From Cyclobacteriaceae bacterium (lineage in GTDB: Bacteria; Bacteroidota; Bacteroidia; Cytophagales; Cyclobacteriaceae): a stretch of 64,000 bases of DNA. The notes below the pieces were generated by a model that was not told the DNA's origin, did no database searches, and worked only from the letters and a program-made list of their open reading frames with translations. The DNA is taken from assembly GCA_030584025.1 (NCBI GenBank), contig CP129487.1:3625001-3689000 (forward strand). The letters run 5' to 3'. Each line of letters opens with the position of its first letter. Positions within the stretch are counted from its first letter, which is position 1. Positions 1-7,855 of the stretch are shown one piece after another. The translations under genes and the position numbers were made by a program.

Positions 1-139
1 ATGGAAGACCGGGGTGAACAACTTGTTCATAACATTTGATTCAGGGTAAATTACTCTAAAAACTTCACACCTCATGTATTTTACTTTACAATCTGGTTAT
101 TATCTTTAGGAACCTAAAAAACCAAAACCCAAAATAATT
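1..139. other. Left edge, no assignable gene
   Basis: Two short open stretches reach the left edge: a forward one ending in TGA at 37-39, which could be the last codons of a truncated gene, and a reverse one starting with ATG at 28-30, which could be the first ten codons of a leftward gene. Neither can be chosen from this much sequence. A sequence TATCTTTA about 30 bases before the gene at 140 resembles the Bacteroidota -7 element with one mismatch. Confidence 0.3.
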
Positions 140-520
140 ATGGAAGAATATTCTTATGACAATGGTGCAGCCGGTGGAATTCTTGGTGCAATCGGCTTTG
201 TGTATTTTGCCATTATACTGCTGATCATCATCAGCATGTGGAAAATCTTTACCAAGGCTGGTAAACCCGGATGGGCAGCCATCATACCAATCTACAATAT
301 TATTGTGCTACTGGAGATTGTTGGGAAACCAGTTTGGTGGATCATTTTGATGTTGATTCCTTTTGTCAACTTTTTTGTGATGATCTATGTAGCTCACCTA
401 CTGGCAAAATCATTTGGAAAGGATATTGTGATGACTATCCTGCTGATTATTCTGCCCATTGTGGGTTATCCTATGCTCGCTTTTGGTGATGCCAAGTATG
501 TTGGTCCACCAAAGGATTAA
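140..520 (+). CDS. DUF5684-type small integral membrane protein
   Basis: A 126-residue hydrophobic protein with about four membrane segments (roughly residues 15-35, 45-60, 64-85 and 95-115) and the repeated pattern KAGKPGW...IPIYN followed by a second GKP motif. That pattern is typical of the DUF5684 family, which in this phylum is sometimes annotated as signal peptidase I because the same module precedes some LepB proteins. No catalytic Ser/Lys region is present here, so I do not call it a peptidase. A strong terminator follows, so it is probably monocistronic. Its function is unknown. Confidence 0.75.
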   Translation: MEEYSYDNGAAGGILGAIGFVYFAIILLIIISMWKIFTKAGKPGWAAIIPIYNIIVLLEIVGKPVWWIILMLIPFVNFFVMIYVAHLLAKSFGKDIVMTILLIILPIVGYPMLAFGDAKYVGPPKD

Positions 521-547
521 ATCAACTTACTATTTCAATTGAAGTTG

Positions 548-578
548 AAAAAGCTGTCTGAATAAGGCAGCTTTTTTT
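548..578 (+). terminator. Rho-independent terminator
   Basis: A perfect nine-base stem (AAAAAGCTG with CAGCTTTTT) and an 11-base loop, followed by a T run, lie directly downstream of the DUF5684 gene. The A-rich left arm means it can also serve the leftward lipid kinase gene that ends at 580. Confidence 0.8.
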
Positions 579-579
579 A

Positions 580-1545
580 TTAACACAAAAACTTCACGCG
601 CTTACGCAGTACGTCAATGGTAACAGGCAACGTACCTACCAACTCACCATCCGCTTCAATAGGCTGTGCTTCATCGGCACGTAACGTAACCGAATCGGTT
701 TCGCGATACTGAATTTCTTTATGAATGGCTCGTTTGCCCTTGCGCAGCCTACCATTCTGTAAAATAAAATCGATCACCGAAATTTTGCCGGCTATAAAAC
801 AGGAGAATAAACCATCATCGGGTTTTGCGTCTGGGGCAATGCCAATGCCGTTGCCAAAAAATTTTCCGTTGGCAATGGCAACTGAACGTATCACCCCCGA
901 CCATTTCCACAGCGGTGTACTCATGTGCAACGCAAATGGTCGGTATGTAAAGAACGTTTTGATGATGGCAGCATAATACGCCACCAACGAACCAAAAATC
1001 CTGTCGCTGGTTAACAAGTGCTGAACCACATATGGCCCCATGCCCACATCGGCAATGTTGATGAAGTAGCGTGGCTTTTCGGCTGATTCAATAAACGTAA
1101 TCTTCCCCAGGTCAACAGGCCGGTAAGAAAAATCAATAAACAGTTTTTTTAATGAACGGATCTCGCTCCGCACACCCATGGTTCGGGCAAAATCGTTACC
1201 GGAGCCCAACGGAATTAACCCCAACACTGGAAGATGATTAGACTGCTCATGTTCTTGCAACATACCGTTGAGCACCTGGTTTAAAGTGCCATCGCCACCT
1301 GCCGCGACTATAGCATCATATGATTGCGTTACAGCCTTTGAAGCCAGCAACACGGCATCATTTTTTGATCGTGTTTCCTGCACATCAACATGTACCACGT
1401 GTTGTAAGGCCGGTAGAATCTTAGAATAGAAATGATTTTTTTTGAGAGAGATGCCGTTGAGGATGATGACCACAGATTTTACACCCCCCGCTTCCCCCCT
1501 CAAGGGGGGAATAAGTGGGGTGTGTGCAAAATCTCTCTCCATCAC
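580..1545 (-). CDS. Diacylglycerol kinase family lipid kinase (YegS/BmrU type)
   Basis: Residues 83-87 are GGDGT followed by LN, and residues 114-118 are GSGND; these are the nucleotide-binding signatures of the DAGK catalytic domain. The C-terminal half has the usual beta-sandwich of YegS/BmrU lipid kinases, ending with the pattern ADGE. The likely reaction is ATP-dependent phosphorylation of diacylglycerol or a related lipid at the inner membrane. The ATG start overlaps the stop of the upstream TPR gene by four bases, suggesting translational coupling. Residues 8-21 are encoded by a GC-rich palindrome (1481-1523) and look foreign to the family; a GTG at 1473, just before VIILNG, is the alternative start. 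Confidence 0.88.
   Translation of the reverse strand: MMERDFAHTPLIPPLRGEAGGVKSVVIILNGISLKKNHFYSKILPALQHVVHVDVQETRSKNDAVLLASKAVTQSYDAIVAAGGDGTLNQVLNGMLQEHEQSNHLPVLGLIPLGSGNDFARTMGVRSEIRSLKKLFIDFSYRPVDLGKITFIESAEKPRYFINIADVGMGPYVVQHLLTSDRIFGSLVAYYAAIIKTFFTYRPFALHMSTPLWKWSGVIRSVAIANGKFFGNGIGIAPDAKPDDGLFSCFIAGKISVIDFILQNGRLRKGKRAIHKEIQYRETDSVTLRADEAQPIEADGELVGTLPVTIDVLRKRVKFLC
1481..1523. repeat. GC-rich palindromic element inside the lipid kinase 5' end
   Basis: An imperfect palindrome with outer arms ACACCCC/GGGGTGT and inner arms CCCCCCT/AGGGGGG around a two-base centre. It is read in frame as HTPLIPPLRGEAGG on the minus strand. It resembles dispersed C/G-run palindromes found in many Bacteroidota genomes, whose reading gives PPLRGEAGG-like peptides. 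Only this copy is in the window. Confidence 0.65.
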
Positions 1546-2660
1546 TTACAATTCTTCTTCAGTGCTGCCTTGGCTTCATCTGAACCAAGCTCATCGGCAG
1601 TTTTGAAATCGAGGCAAGCATCGTACTTGTTGCCCATTTGCAGCTTCACCAACCCGCGCTGATAGAAAGTTTCCGGATCGGTTGGATAGAGTTCAATGGA
1701 AGTGGTATAATCTTCAATGGCTCCCTGATAATCTTGTTTCTCCGCCCTGCTCAAAGCCCGGTTGTCGTAATACACCGGATTGGTCGGGTCAAGTTCAATC
1801 GCCTTTGTATAATCCTGTATGGCACCATCCTGATCCTCCATGCTAAACTTAACCACCCCCCGAAGGTTATATGTTTCGGGGTCTTCCGCATTGAGTTCGA
1901 TGGCTTTGTTGTAATCTTCCAGCGCACCCTTAAAATCTTCTTTGGCACTTTTTGCCAAGGCTCGATTTTCATAAATCAACGGATCTTTTTGCTCCAGCTT
2001 TAACGCAGCATCATAATCGGCAATGGCCTTATCGAAATCACCAATGTTGTAATAGGCCACACCGCGGTAGTTAAATAAACTCACATCGGTTTTGTCCAAC
2101 TCAATGGCTTTGGAGTAATCATCTATGGCGCTGATGTATTCACCCAGTTCAGCTTTCACCACACCCCGATTAAAAAATTTATCGGCATCCGGTGGCCCGA
2201 GTTCCAGTGCTTTTGAAAAATCGAAATATGCACCGGCCAAATCTTCCAGATTATATTTGGCAAACCCCCGACTGGTAAAGGCATCTGCGTATTTCGGATT
2301 AAACTGAATGGCTTTGTTAAAATCCAGAATAGCACTTTCATCATCGGCCAATACAGCCTTCGCTTCGCCCCGGTACCAATACGCTTCGGCAAAAGTTGAA
2401 TCGAGTTCAATGGCAAACGTTAAATCGGCAATGGCCCCATAAAAATCCTCCAACCCCATGCGCGCCTCTCCGCGTAAGCGATAAGCCATTTTATTTTTAG
2501 CATTCGAATCCAGTAATTTACTCAGTTCGGTTTTTGCACCGCTATAATCACCAGCCTTGATTTTCTTTTTAGCGCTCTCGAGTTGTTGATCCTGTGCACA
2601 CACCGTTACAGCCAGCAAAAGAAAACCAATCCATATAAAGGGTGAAATATTCCTGCTCAT
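1542..2660 (-). CDS. Secreted tetratricopeptide repeat protein
   Basis: A signal peptide (about residues 1-22, ending VCAQ) precedes about ten tandem TPR units from residue 26 to the end; the first is degenerate and the others follow the pattern RG.A....DF.GAI.DY.KAIELDP at 34-residue spacing. TPR arrays form superhelical binding surfaces, so a periplasmic or surface-facing scaffold role is likely; no catalytic domain is present. It is the first gene of a two-gene leftward operon with the lipid kinase, with a four-base overlap. The 181-base gap upstream holds no other gene. Confidence 0.9.
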   Translation of the reverse strand: MSRNISPFIWIGFLLLAVTVCAQDQQLESAKKKIKAGDYSGAKTELSKLLDSNAKNKMAYRLRGEARMGLEDFYGAIADLTFAIELDSTFAEAYWYRGEAKAVLADDESAILDFNKAIQFNPKYADAFTSRGFAKYNLEDLAGAYFDFSKALELGPPDADKFFNRGVVKAELGEYISAIDDYSKAIELDKTDVSLFNYRGVAYYNIGDFDKAIADYDAALKLEQKDPLIYENRALAKSAKEDFKGALEDYNKAIELNAEDPETYNLRGVVKFSMEDQDGAIQDYTKAIELDPTNPVYYDNRALSRAEKQDYQGAIEDYTTSIELYPTDPETFYQRGLVKLQMGNKYDACLDFKTADELGSDEAKAALKKNCK

Positions 2661-2841
2661 AGTATGGGATTAATGAGGCCAAGTTATGAAAATTTGACTT
2701 TAAGCGTTAAAAAAGCAGCAGTTGCCTGCGCCCCTGTTTTTTATCATAATTTGTCCGCTTACATCCATGTATCTCCGACAACCTGAATTTTAACCACAAC
2801 TGCAATAATCATGTGTATCTTTCACTCAAATTTTTCCTGAG

Positions 2842-3960
2842 ATGAAAATACTTCCTGCCCTAATAGTTGCTTTTATCGCTTTGTCCAGCAGCCTATATGC
2901 CCAAGACAAACCGGAGGAACCCCAAATGGATTTTGAAGCGTACGATCCGCCCTCAACATTGGTGGTTCCGGAGAATAGAGTTACGCGCGCAAAATTTCCA
3001 TTTATTGATATTCATAATCATCAGGCGTACATGACTTCGCCAGGCACGTTGGCTAAGTTGGTTGCTGAAATGGATAAGTTGAATATGGGCGTCATGATTA
3101 ATTTAAGTGGTCGCGGATTTCGTGGAAGTGGTGATCACCTCGAGCGATCCATGGACACGATTAACCGGTTTTACCCCAAGCGATTTGTACTCTTTACCAA
3201 CGTTGATTTCAGCAGCATTGATCAACCCGATTGGCAGGCACGAACCGTAAAGCAATTGGAAGATGATGTGAGGCGTGGTGCCATGGGTTTAAAAATTTAT
3301 AAAAGCCTGGGAATGAATAACCGCGACAGCAAAGGCAACCGCATTGCCGTGGATGATCCGCGCATTGATCCCATCTGGGCAAAATGTGGTGAATTAAACA
3401 TACCCGTATTGATTCACACAGCCGATCCAAAATCGTTTTGGGATCCGATGGACGCCAATAATGAAAGGTGGTTGGAGTTAAAAACACATCCAAGACGGCA
3501 ACGTTCAGAAACAGATCCTGCTCCCTGGGAACAGTTGATCCGGGAACAACACAACGTGTTTAAGAAACATCCGAAAACAAAATTCATTAACGCGCACATG
3601 GGTTGGTATCCGAACGATCTGAAAAAATTAAGTGAACTATTGGAAGCCATGCCAAACATGTATGTTGAAATAGGCGCGGTGATTGCCGAATTAGGGCGAC
3701 AGCCGCGCACGGCACGCGACTTCATGATCAAGTATCAGGATCGGATTCTGTTCGGGAAAGACTCGTGGGTACCCGAAGAATACGAAACCTATTTCCGGGT
3801 ACTGGAAACTGCCGATGAGTACTTTCCTTACCACAAGCGTTACCACGCCTTTTGGCGGATGTACGGGCTGGGGTTACCCGATGAGGTTTTGAAGAAAGTT
3901 TACTACAAAAACGCCTTAAAACTGCTTCCAAAAGTGGATAAAACGCAGTTTCCGAAGTGA
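2842..3960 (+). CDS. Secreted amidohydrolase-family metal-dependent hydrolase
   Basis: A signal peptide ending LYAQ at about residue 21 is followed by an amidohydrolase-2-type TIM barrel. The first metal site is DIHNH at residues 56-60; IHTADP, INAHMGW and the late FGKDSW supply the other His and Asp positions expected in this superfamily. Length is normal for the family. Substrate cannot be deduced; members act on decarboxylation or hydrolysis of cyclic and carboxylated compounds. Location is probably periplasmic. It stands alone between a leftward operon and the lipoprotein gene at 4118. Confidence 0.82.
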   Translation: MKILPALIVAFIALSSSLYAQDKPEEPQMDFEAYDPPSTLVVPENRVTRAKFPFIDIHNHQAYMTSPGTLAKLVAEMDKLNMGVMINLSGRGFRGSGDHLERSMDTINRFYPKRFVLFTNVDFSSIDQPDWQARTVKQLEDDVRRGAMGLKIYKSLGMNNRDSKGNRIAVDDPRIDPIWAKCGELNIPVLIHTADPKSFWDPMDANNERWLELKTHPRRQRSETDPAPWEQLIREQHNVFKKHPKTKFINAHMGWYPNDLKKLSELLEAMPNMYVEIGAVIAELGRQPRTARDFMIKYQDRILFGKDSWVPEEYETYFRVLETADEYFPYHKRYHAFWRMYGLGLPDEVLKKVYYKNALKLLPKVDKTQFPK

Positions 3961-4002
3961 TTTAGCCGTTTTCTTGAATTTCTTAAAAAAACTCAAATTT
4001 CT

Positions 4003-4010
4003 TACATTTG
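4003..4010 (+). promoter_or_regulatory. -7 promoter element
   Basis: TACATTTG matches the Bacteroidota -7 consensus TAnnTTTG exactly. A well-spaced TTTG at -33 is not seen. It would start an mRNA near 4014-4016 with a leader of about 100 bases that holds the three hairpins described next. Confidence 0.5.
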
Positions 4011-4019
4011 ATCTTGTTA

Positions 4020-4097
4020 CCCCAACGGCCGTTCGGGGATTTACCTCTTGATTTGGCTATCGGGATAGCCACCAAAAGCCCTCTCATAAACTTTTGG
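4020..4097 (+). promoter_or_regulatory. Leader with three consecutive hairpins
   Basis: Three inverted repeats lie back to back: CCCC-AACGGCCGTT-C-GGGG (4020-4038), GGCTATC-GG-GATAGCC (4055-4070), and CCAAAAG...CTTTTGG (4072-4097, 12-base loop). They fall between a -7 element and the lipoprotein start at 4118, and none has a proper T run. I do not recognise a known riboswitch. Confidence 0.5.
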
Positions 4098-4117
4098 TAA
4101 AAATTGAAAGGCTTGAT

Positions 4118-5221
4118 ATGAAAAAGCTTATTTGGATGTTGGTGTTGGCAGGCTCCATTTTCTCCTGTCAGATACGTGATGCTGAGTTTCCGGTTAATGA
4201 AGAGGCGCTTGCCCAGCAGTTAATGCAGGCTGAGGCCGAACGTAAACGCAATGGAAACAATGGACCTGAGGTAATTCCTTCCGAAATTGAAGCCTGTTCC
4301 AAAACTACTTACGACTTATTTGCCGGTCGTCATGATGATGTGGGCAGCATTACCATCGCCAACGATGATGAAAATCTGTACATCACCTACTTCACAACCA
4401 AGAGCTTTAGCAAACTACACTTGTGGTATGGAAAAAGTCTCGCGGATCTTCCTGTTAACCCGGCAGGTATACCGGTTATCGGACACTTTCCGTTAAAAGC
4501 AAATGCCAGTGGTAAAAAGCAGTATACCTTCACTATTCCGTTAAGCAAACTCGAGGAAAAAGAAATTCATTGCGATCAGGATTTGGTTGTTGTTGCGCAT
4601 GCTGAAGTGGGACGCGAATCTGCCTTTGGTGGCACAACCCAGATACCGGGTTGCAAGCGTTGGGCCTATTACATGACCTATACATTAGGCTGCTGCGAGG
4701 ATGAGGAGAATGATGATAACCCCATACCGGCTGATGGGCGTGAAGTAGCTTTTGCGAAAGGCAACTGGGTTTTTGTTGATGACGGATGCAGCGATGTTAA
4801 TCCTGAATGTTTACCCGGCTTAGGCATTGCCAACGTTCGCTGGGGCTGGGCCATTAACGTTACCGGTCCAATTGGCCGCTCGTATGATATCTGGGCCTCT
4901 GCCTCTGGCAATGATACATCTGTCGGAAAGAAGATTGGCAGACTTGAAGTTGAAACCACCACATGGGATATTAACGGAGTGCCTACAGGCATCGGATCAT
5001 TAAACGTAATCCTTGATGATGGATGGGTTATGGAATCCTTGAACATTTATGCTGGCGACCTTTCTCCTGCTTCTGCTGATCCGGCAACCTACGGGCATAC
5101 CTATACATTTCCTGGCGGAACGTATGTACACACACACTCAATCAATTTCGTGAATAACGATGTGGAAGGAGATGGTGTGTGGTTTATTGCCAACGCCATA
5201 GTAAGACCTACTAATTTGTAA
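4118..5221 (+). CDS. Lipoprotein with two related beta-rich domains
   Basis: The start is taken at ATG 4118, because the only earlier in-frame starts are TTG codons inside the leader hairpin. The N terminus MKKLIWMLVLAGSIFSC is a lipoprotein signal with a lenient lipobox at IFSC. Two segments look duplicated: one starting YDLFAGRHDDVGSI and one starting YDIWASASGND, each followed by alternating strands and a GHTYTFPGG or GHFPLKA-like turn, and each ending with an AHAEV or ANAIV strand. The first resembles a surface domain seen in many secreted proteins of this phylum that usually carries HLYVG..L.DIP.N..G. Cysteines (GCCED, DDGCSD, NPECLPG) lie between the domains. Function unknown; outer-membrane anchored. 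Confidence 0.72.
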   Translation: MKKLIWMLVLAGSIFSCQIRDAEFPVNEEALAQQLMQAEAERKRNGNNGPEVIPSEIEACSKTTYDLFAGRHDDVGSITIANDDENLYITYFTTKSFSKLHLWYGKSLADLPVNPAGIPVIGHFPLKANASGKKQYTFTIPLSKLEEKEIHCDQDLVVVAHAEVGRESAFGGTTQIPGCKRWAYYMTYTLGCCEDEENDDNPIPADGREVAFAKGNWVFVDDGCSDVNPECLPGLGIANVRWGWAINVTGPIGRSYDIWASASGNDTSVGKKIGRLEVETTTWDINGVPTGIGSLNVILDDGWVMESLNIYAGDLSPASADPATYGHTYTFPGGTYVHTHSINFVNNDVEGDGVWFIANAIVRPTNL

Positions 5222-5240
5222 GCAAAATCTGTTTATAACT

Positions 5241-5269
5241 AAAGCCGCCTATACCCGGGCGGCTTTTTT
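5241..5269 (+). terminator. Rho-independent terminator
   Basis: A nine-base stem AAAGCCGCC/GGCGGCTTT with an 11-base loop, followed by a T run, directly after the lipoprotein gene. Confidence 0.85.
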
Positions 5270-5316
5270 GCTTTTGTACAATCGCGTACTTTCATAAAAA
5301 ATAAAGTTTGCTGATT

Positions 5317-5901
5317 ATGACACCGCTAGATGTAAATACATTTCTCCGATCCAGAAGATCCATATTCCCGAAAGACTACACGGGCGACATGATTGACGAA
5401 AGCATCATCCATGAAATTTTAGAGAATGCCAACTGGGCGCCCACGCATAAATTCACTGAGCCCTGGCGGTTTATTGTTTATAGTGGTGAAGGCAGAAAAA
5501 AGCTCGCTTCCACACAGGCGGAAGTGTATAAGCAAGTAACGGAACGTGACGGAACCTTCAAAGAAGACCGATACAACAATCTGTTAACAAAACCATTGGA
5601 ATCATCGCACATCGTACTGGTGTACATGAAGCGTGACGAAAAAAAATCTGTACCTGAAATTGAAGAAGCGGGTGCTGTTTTTTGTGCTGTGCAAAACATG
5701 TATCTCACGGCAACGGCTTATGAAGTTGGTTGTTACTTGAGCACCGGTGGAGTCACCTACTTTCCTGAATCAAGAAAAGCGTTCGGACTTTCAGACGATG
5801 ATCGCATCATCGGTTTTTTCCACCTGGGCATTCCAAAACCTGCTACCCGCACCAGCAGAAGAAAGCCCGTGGCTGAAAAAATTACCTGGGTTAGAGAATA
5901 A
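5317..5901 (+). CDS. Nitroreductase family protein
   Basis: A 194-residue FMN-dependent nitroreductase-like protein. The N-terminal pattern FLRSRRSIFPKDY, the NANWAPTHKFTEPWRF motif (residues about 36-52) and the G-rich C-terminal HLGIPKPAT are typical of the family. It probably reduces nitro, quinone or similar substrates with NAD(P)H; the physiological substrate is unknown. ATG 5317 is preferred over the TTG three codons earlier. It is monocistronic, with terminators on both sides. Confidence 0.88.
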   Translation: MTPLDVNTFLRSRRSIFPKDYTGDMIDESIIHEILENANWAPTHKFTEPWRFIVYSGEGRKKLASTQAEVYKQVTERDGTFKEDRYNNLLTKPLESSHIVLVYMKRDEKKSVPEIEEAGAVFCAVQNMYLTATAYEVGCYLSTGGVTYFPESRKAFGLSDDDRIIGFFHLGIPKPATRTSRRKPVAEKITWVRE

Positions 5902-5905
5902 AAAA

Positions 5906-5934
5906 GGCTGACCCATATCGGAGTCAGCCCTTTG
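5906..5934 (+). terminator. Probable bidirectional terminator
   Basis: Stem GGCTGAC (5906-5912) with GTCAGCC (5923-5929), preceded by an A run and followed by TTTGTTTT. It sits between the convergent nitroreductase gene and the leftward gene ending at 5953. Confidence 0.75.
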
Positions 5935-5952
5935 TTTTAAAATCTAAGTGAA

Positions 5953-6564
5953 TTATTGCGCCAGTGTAATAATCTTTTCCAATGGAAGTGTGTTGGCAAT
6001 CTTTAATAAATCAGCTTCCGAAATTGCTCCGTTGTAATCTAACGTAAGCAATGAACTTCCAAATGGAGTTTGCAGTTGATAGCCACTGGTTTGATTGTTT
6101 TCATCAACCTCTCGGGTAAGCAATGATTTATAGCCCTGCACTTTCACCACCTTCTGATTGCTGTCACCTGAATTCATAATCATGGGCATAGCCAGAATCG
6201 CATTCACACCTGCCATCAAAGGCGAGTCGCTGATAATATCAATAGTTGCACTTTTATCCTGGTTGCCATAGTTGCGTTGTACGTATAAGCCCCCGGTCAG
6301 TCCGCCCGACATACCGGTAACCTGATCGTTTTTTGAGTCGCTGTTCAGTCCTCCCAATGAGGTTGGCAGCACCTTCAAAATTTCACGACCAATCGCTGCA
6401 TCAATTTCGCGCAATGCATTCTCCAGATTGAAACGTGCATCCTCCAGGTTTCCTGAATTGTATGCCAACTTTGCACTGGCCAAACTCTTATCGAATTCCT
6501 GCGCCTCGGCCATCATGGTTACACACAGGCCGATGGTTATCATGCATAAAAAAATATTTTTCAT
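5953..6564 (-). CDS. Secreted protein of unknown function, paralog of the next gene
   Basis: A signal peptide ending AEAQ (about residue 22) is followed by a short helical segment with a TPR-like look (AYNSGNLEDARFNLENAL) and a beta-rich C-terminal region. The segment SA.LAY.SG...DAR..L..A...... IG..ILKVLP is clearly shared with the protein encoded at 6589-7383, as are the later patterns V.GY and SSL. Both therefore descend from one gene. The family is not one I can name. It follows its paralog after 24 bases on the same strand, with its own Shine-Dalgarno-like site. Confidence 0.7.
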   Translation of the reverse strand: MKNIFLCMITIGLCVTMMAEAQEFDKSLASAKLAYNSGNLEDARFNLENALREIDAAIGREILKVLPTSLGGLNSDSKNDQVTGMSGGLTGGLYVQRNYGNQDKSATIDIISDSPLMAGVNAILAMPMIMNSGDSNQKVVKVQGYKSLLTREVDENNQTSGYQLQTPFGSSLLTLDYNGAISEADLLKIANTLPLEKIITLAQ

Positions 6565-6570
6565 ACGGTT

Positions 6571-6577
6571 TACTCCT
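6571..6577 (-). promoter_or_regulatory. Strong Shine-Dalgarno-like sequence
   Basis: On the minus strand AAAAGGAG lies eight bases before the ATG at 6564. Clear Shine-Dalgarno sites are rare in Bacteroidota, where ribosomal proteins cover the anti-Shine-Dalgarno end of 16S rRNA, so this site stands out among the genes of the window. Confidence 0.5.
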
Positions 6578-6588
6578 TTTACAAGTTC

Positions 6589-7383
6589 TTACTTTTCTCC
6601 CAGTTTGTTTTTAATGCCGTCAATATCAAATGACGTGGCTGCGTTCATCATGTCTTGCTCGCTGGCGAAATTGATGCCTTCCCATACAATCAACGAAGAT
6701 TGCCCAATGGGCACGCTTAATTTATAGCCGGAACCATCACTATATTCAATCACACCCCGATATCCTTTTACTTTGGTCTGCTTCCAGTTTTGTTCACCGG
6801 TTGTCGCATAGTTTCCGTTGCTCAGATACATATTCACAGCCGACATCCAGGCTGAATTGTTGGCAATGGTAACGTTGAGTTGCTTATCGCCTGATGCATA
6901 CTCGCGGTGAATGGTTAACCCTACCCAGCCATACCCGGTGCTGGTTACCTGGTCGGCATCTGCTTGTTTCGACAAGCCTGAAACGTTTGCCGGAAGTGAC
7001 TGCAGTACTTTATTCCCAATTTCCATTTCAACACCCAGCATGGCCTGCTTCAAGGCGTAACGCGCATCGCTGTAACGTGCAGACTTATAAGCGCTTTCTG
7101 CATCCGCTATATTTTCCCGAACATCCGGAGGTGTTACGACTAGTCCTCCTCCCGTAGTATTTGAAGGGTTGTTACCACCCCCCGGCAAATTACCCGGTTG
7201 GCCTGGGCCCGAAGGTGTATTGGCGGGTTGATTTCCACCAATTTTTTCATTGATCTTTTTGTCGATTGCCCGATCAGCTGCCTGGTTGGCCTTTTGCTTC
7301 AGTCTGCCTACAACACCCTGAGCAAAACCGGCACTTGAAATGACGGCTACAACAAGTGCAGTCATCCAGATTTTTTTGTTCAT
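6589..7383 (-). CDS. Secreted protein of unknown function with Pro/Gly linker
   Basis: A signal peptide ending GFAQ (residue 22) is followed by a helical region (VVGRLKQKANQAADRAIDK), a low-complexity Gly/Pro/Asn linker at about residues 50-80, and a domain shared with the protein at 5953-6564: a helix pair starting AESAYKSARYSDARYALKQA, then IGNKVLQSLP, then beta strands. It looks like an N-terminally extended version of its neighbour. A -7 element TATCTTTG lies 28 bases before the start. The two genes form one leftward operon. Function unknown. Confidence 0.72.
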   Translation of the reverse strand: MNKKIWMTALVVAVISSAGFAQGVVGRLKQKANQAADRAIDKKINEKIGGNQPANTPSGPGQPGNLPGGGNNPSNTTGGGLVVTPPDVRENIADAESAYKSARYSDARYALKQAMLGVEMEIGNKVLQSLPANVSGLSKQADADQVTSTGYGWVGLTIHREYASGDKQLNVTIANNSAWMSAVNMYLSNGNYATTGEQNWKQTKVKGYRGVIEYSDGSGYKLSVPIGQSSLIVWEGINFASEQDMMNAATSFDIDGIKNKLGEK

Positions 7384-7410
7384 CGAATTTTTTGTTTGAT
7401 TTTAGGATAC

Positions 7411-7418
7411 CAAAGATA
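7411..7418 (-). promoter_or_regulatory. -7 promoter element for the paralog pair
   Basis: The minus strand reads TATCTTTG, an exact TAnnTTTG match, giving a predicted transcription start near 7406 and a leader of about 22 bases before the ATG at 7383. Confidence 0.55.
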
Positions 7419-7450
7419 CGTAAAAAGAGCTCGGAGGTTCGAAATTATCC

Positions 7451-7855
7451 ATGACAAAAACATCGGAACATAAAAGAAATCCAATTGCCTTCAATTTTAT
7501 CTTGGAGTGGCTCTTTCCCATTGAACCTGTAATAAAACCCATGTTTGGTTGTCATGCCTTTTATGTAAGAGAAAAAATTGTATTGATAACCAGAAAAAAA
7601 GATCAACACGAAAGTGACAATGGCGTGTGGATTGCGTTACATCCGGATCACTTAACGACCATTAGAAGCGAATTTCCTTCTCTGCGTTCCGTTCAATTGT
7701 TGGGTAACAAGGAAACACTATGGCAAAATCTTCCGGCCGATGCTGCCGATTTTGAAGAAAGTCTTTATCGGATTTGCGAACTGATACGAAAAGGAGATTC
7801 GCAGATCGGAAAAATTCCGAAAGCACGAAAGAAAAAAATTATTCGGCCTCGTTAA
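7451..7855 (+). CDS. TfoX N-terminal-like small protein
   Basis: A 134-residue soluble protein. The segment IKPMFGCHAFYVREKIVLITRK (about residues 28-50) resembles the MFGG..IY..G.. core of TfoX/Sxy N-terminal and YjbR-like domains; the C terminus is basic (KARKKKIIRPR). No DNA-binding motif can be shown. Its 3' end overlaps the convergent lipoprotein gene by 17 bases. The function is not known; the family resemblance is weak. Confidence 0.55.
   Translation: MTKTSEHKRNPIAFNFILEWLFPIEPVIKPMFGCHAFYVREKIVLITRKKDQHESDNGVWIALHPDHLTTIRSEFPSLRSVQLLGNKETLWQNLPADAADFEESLYRICELIRKGDSQIGKIPKARKKKIIRPR

Noticed and set aside
7384..7450. GGTTCGAAATT resembling a tRNA T-arm
   Set aside because: No acceptor stem, anticodon arm or D-arm can be built around it, and it lies in a 67-base promoter region.
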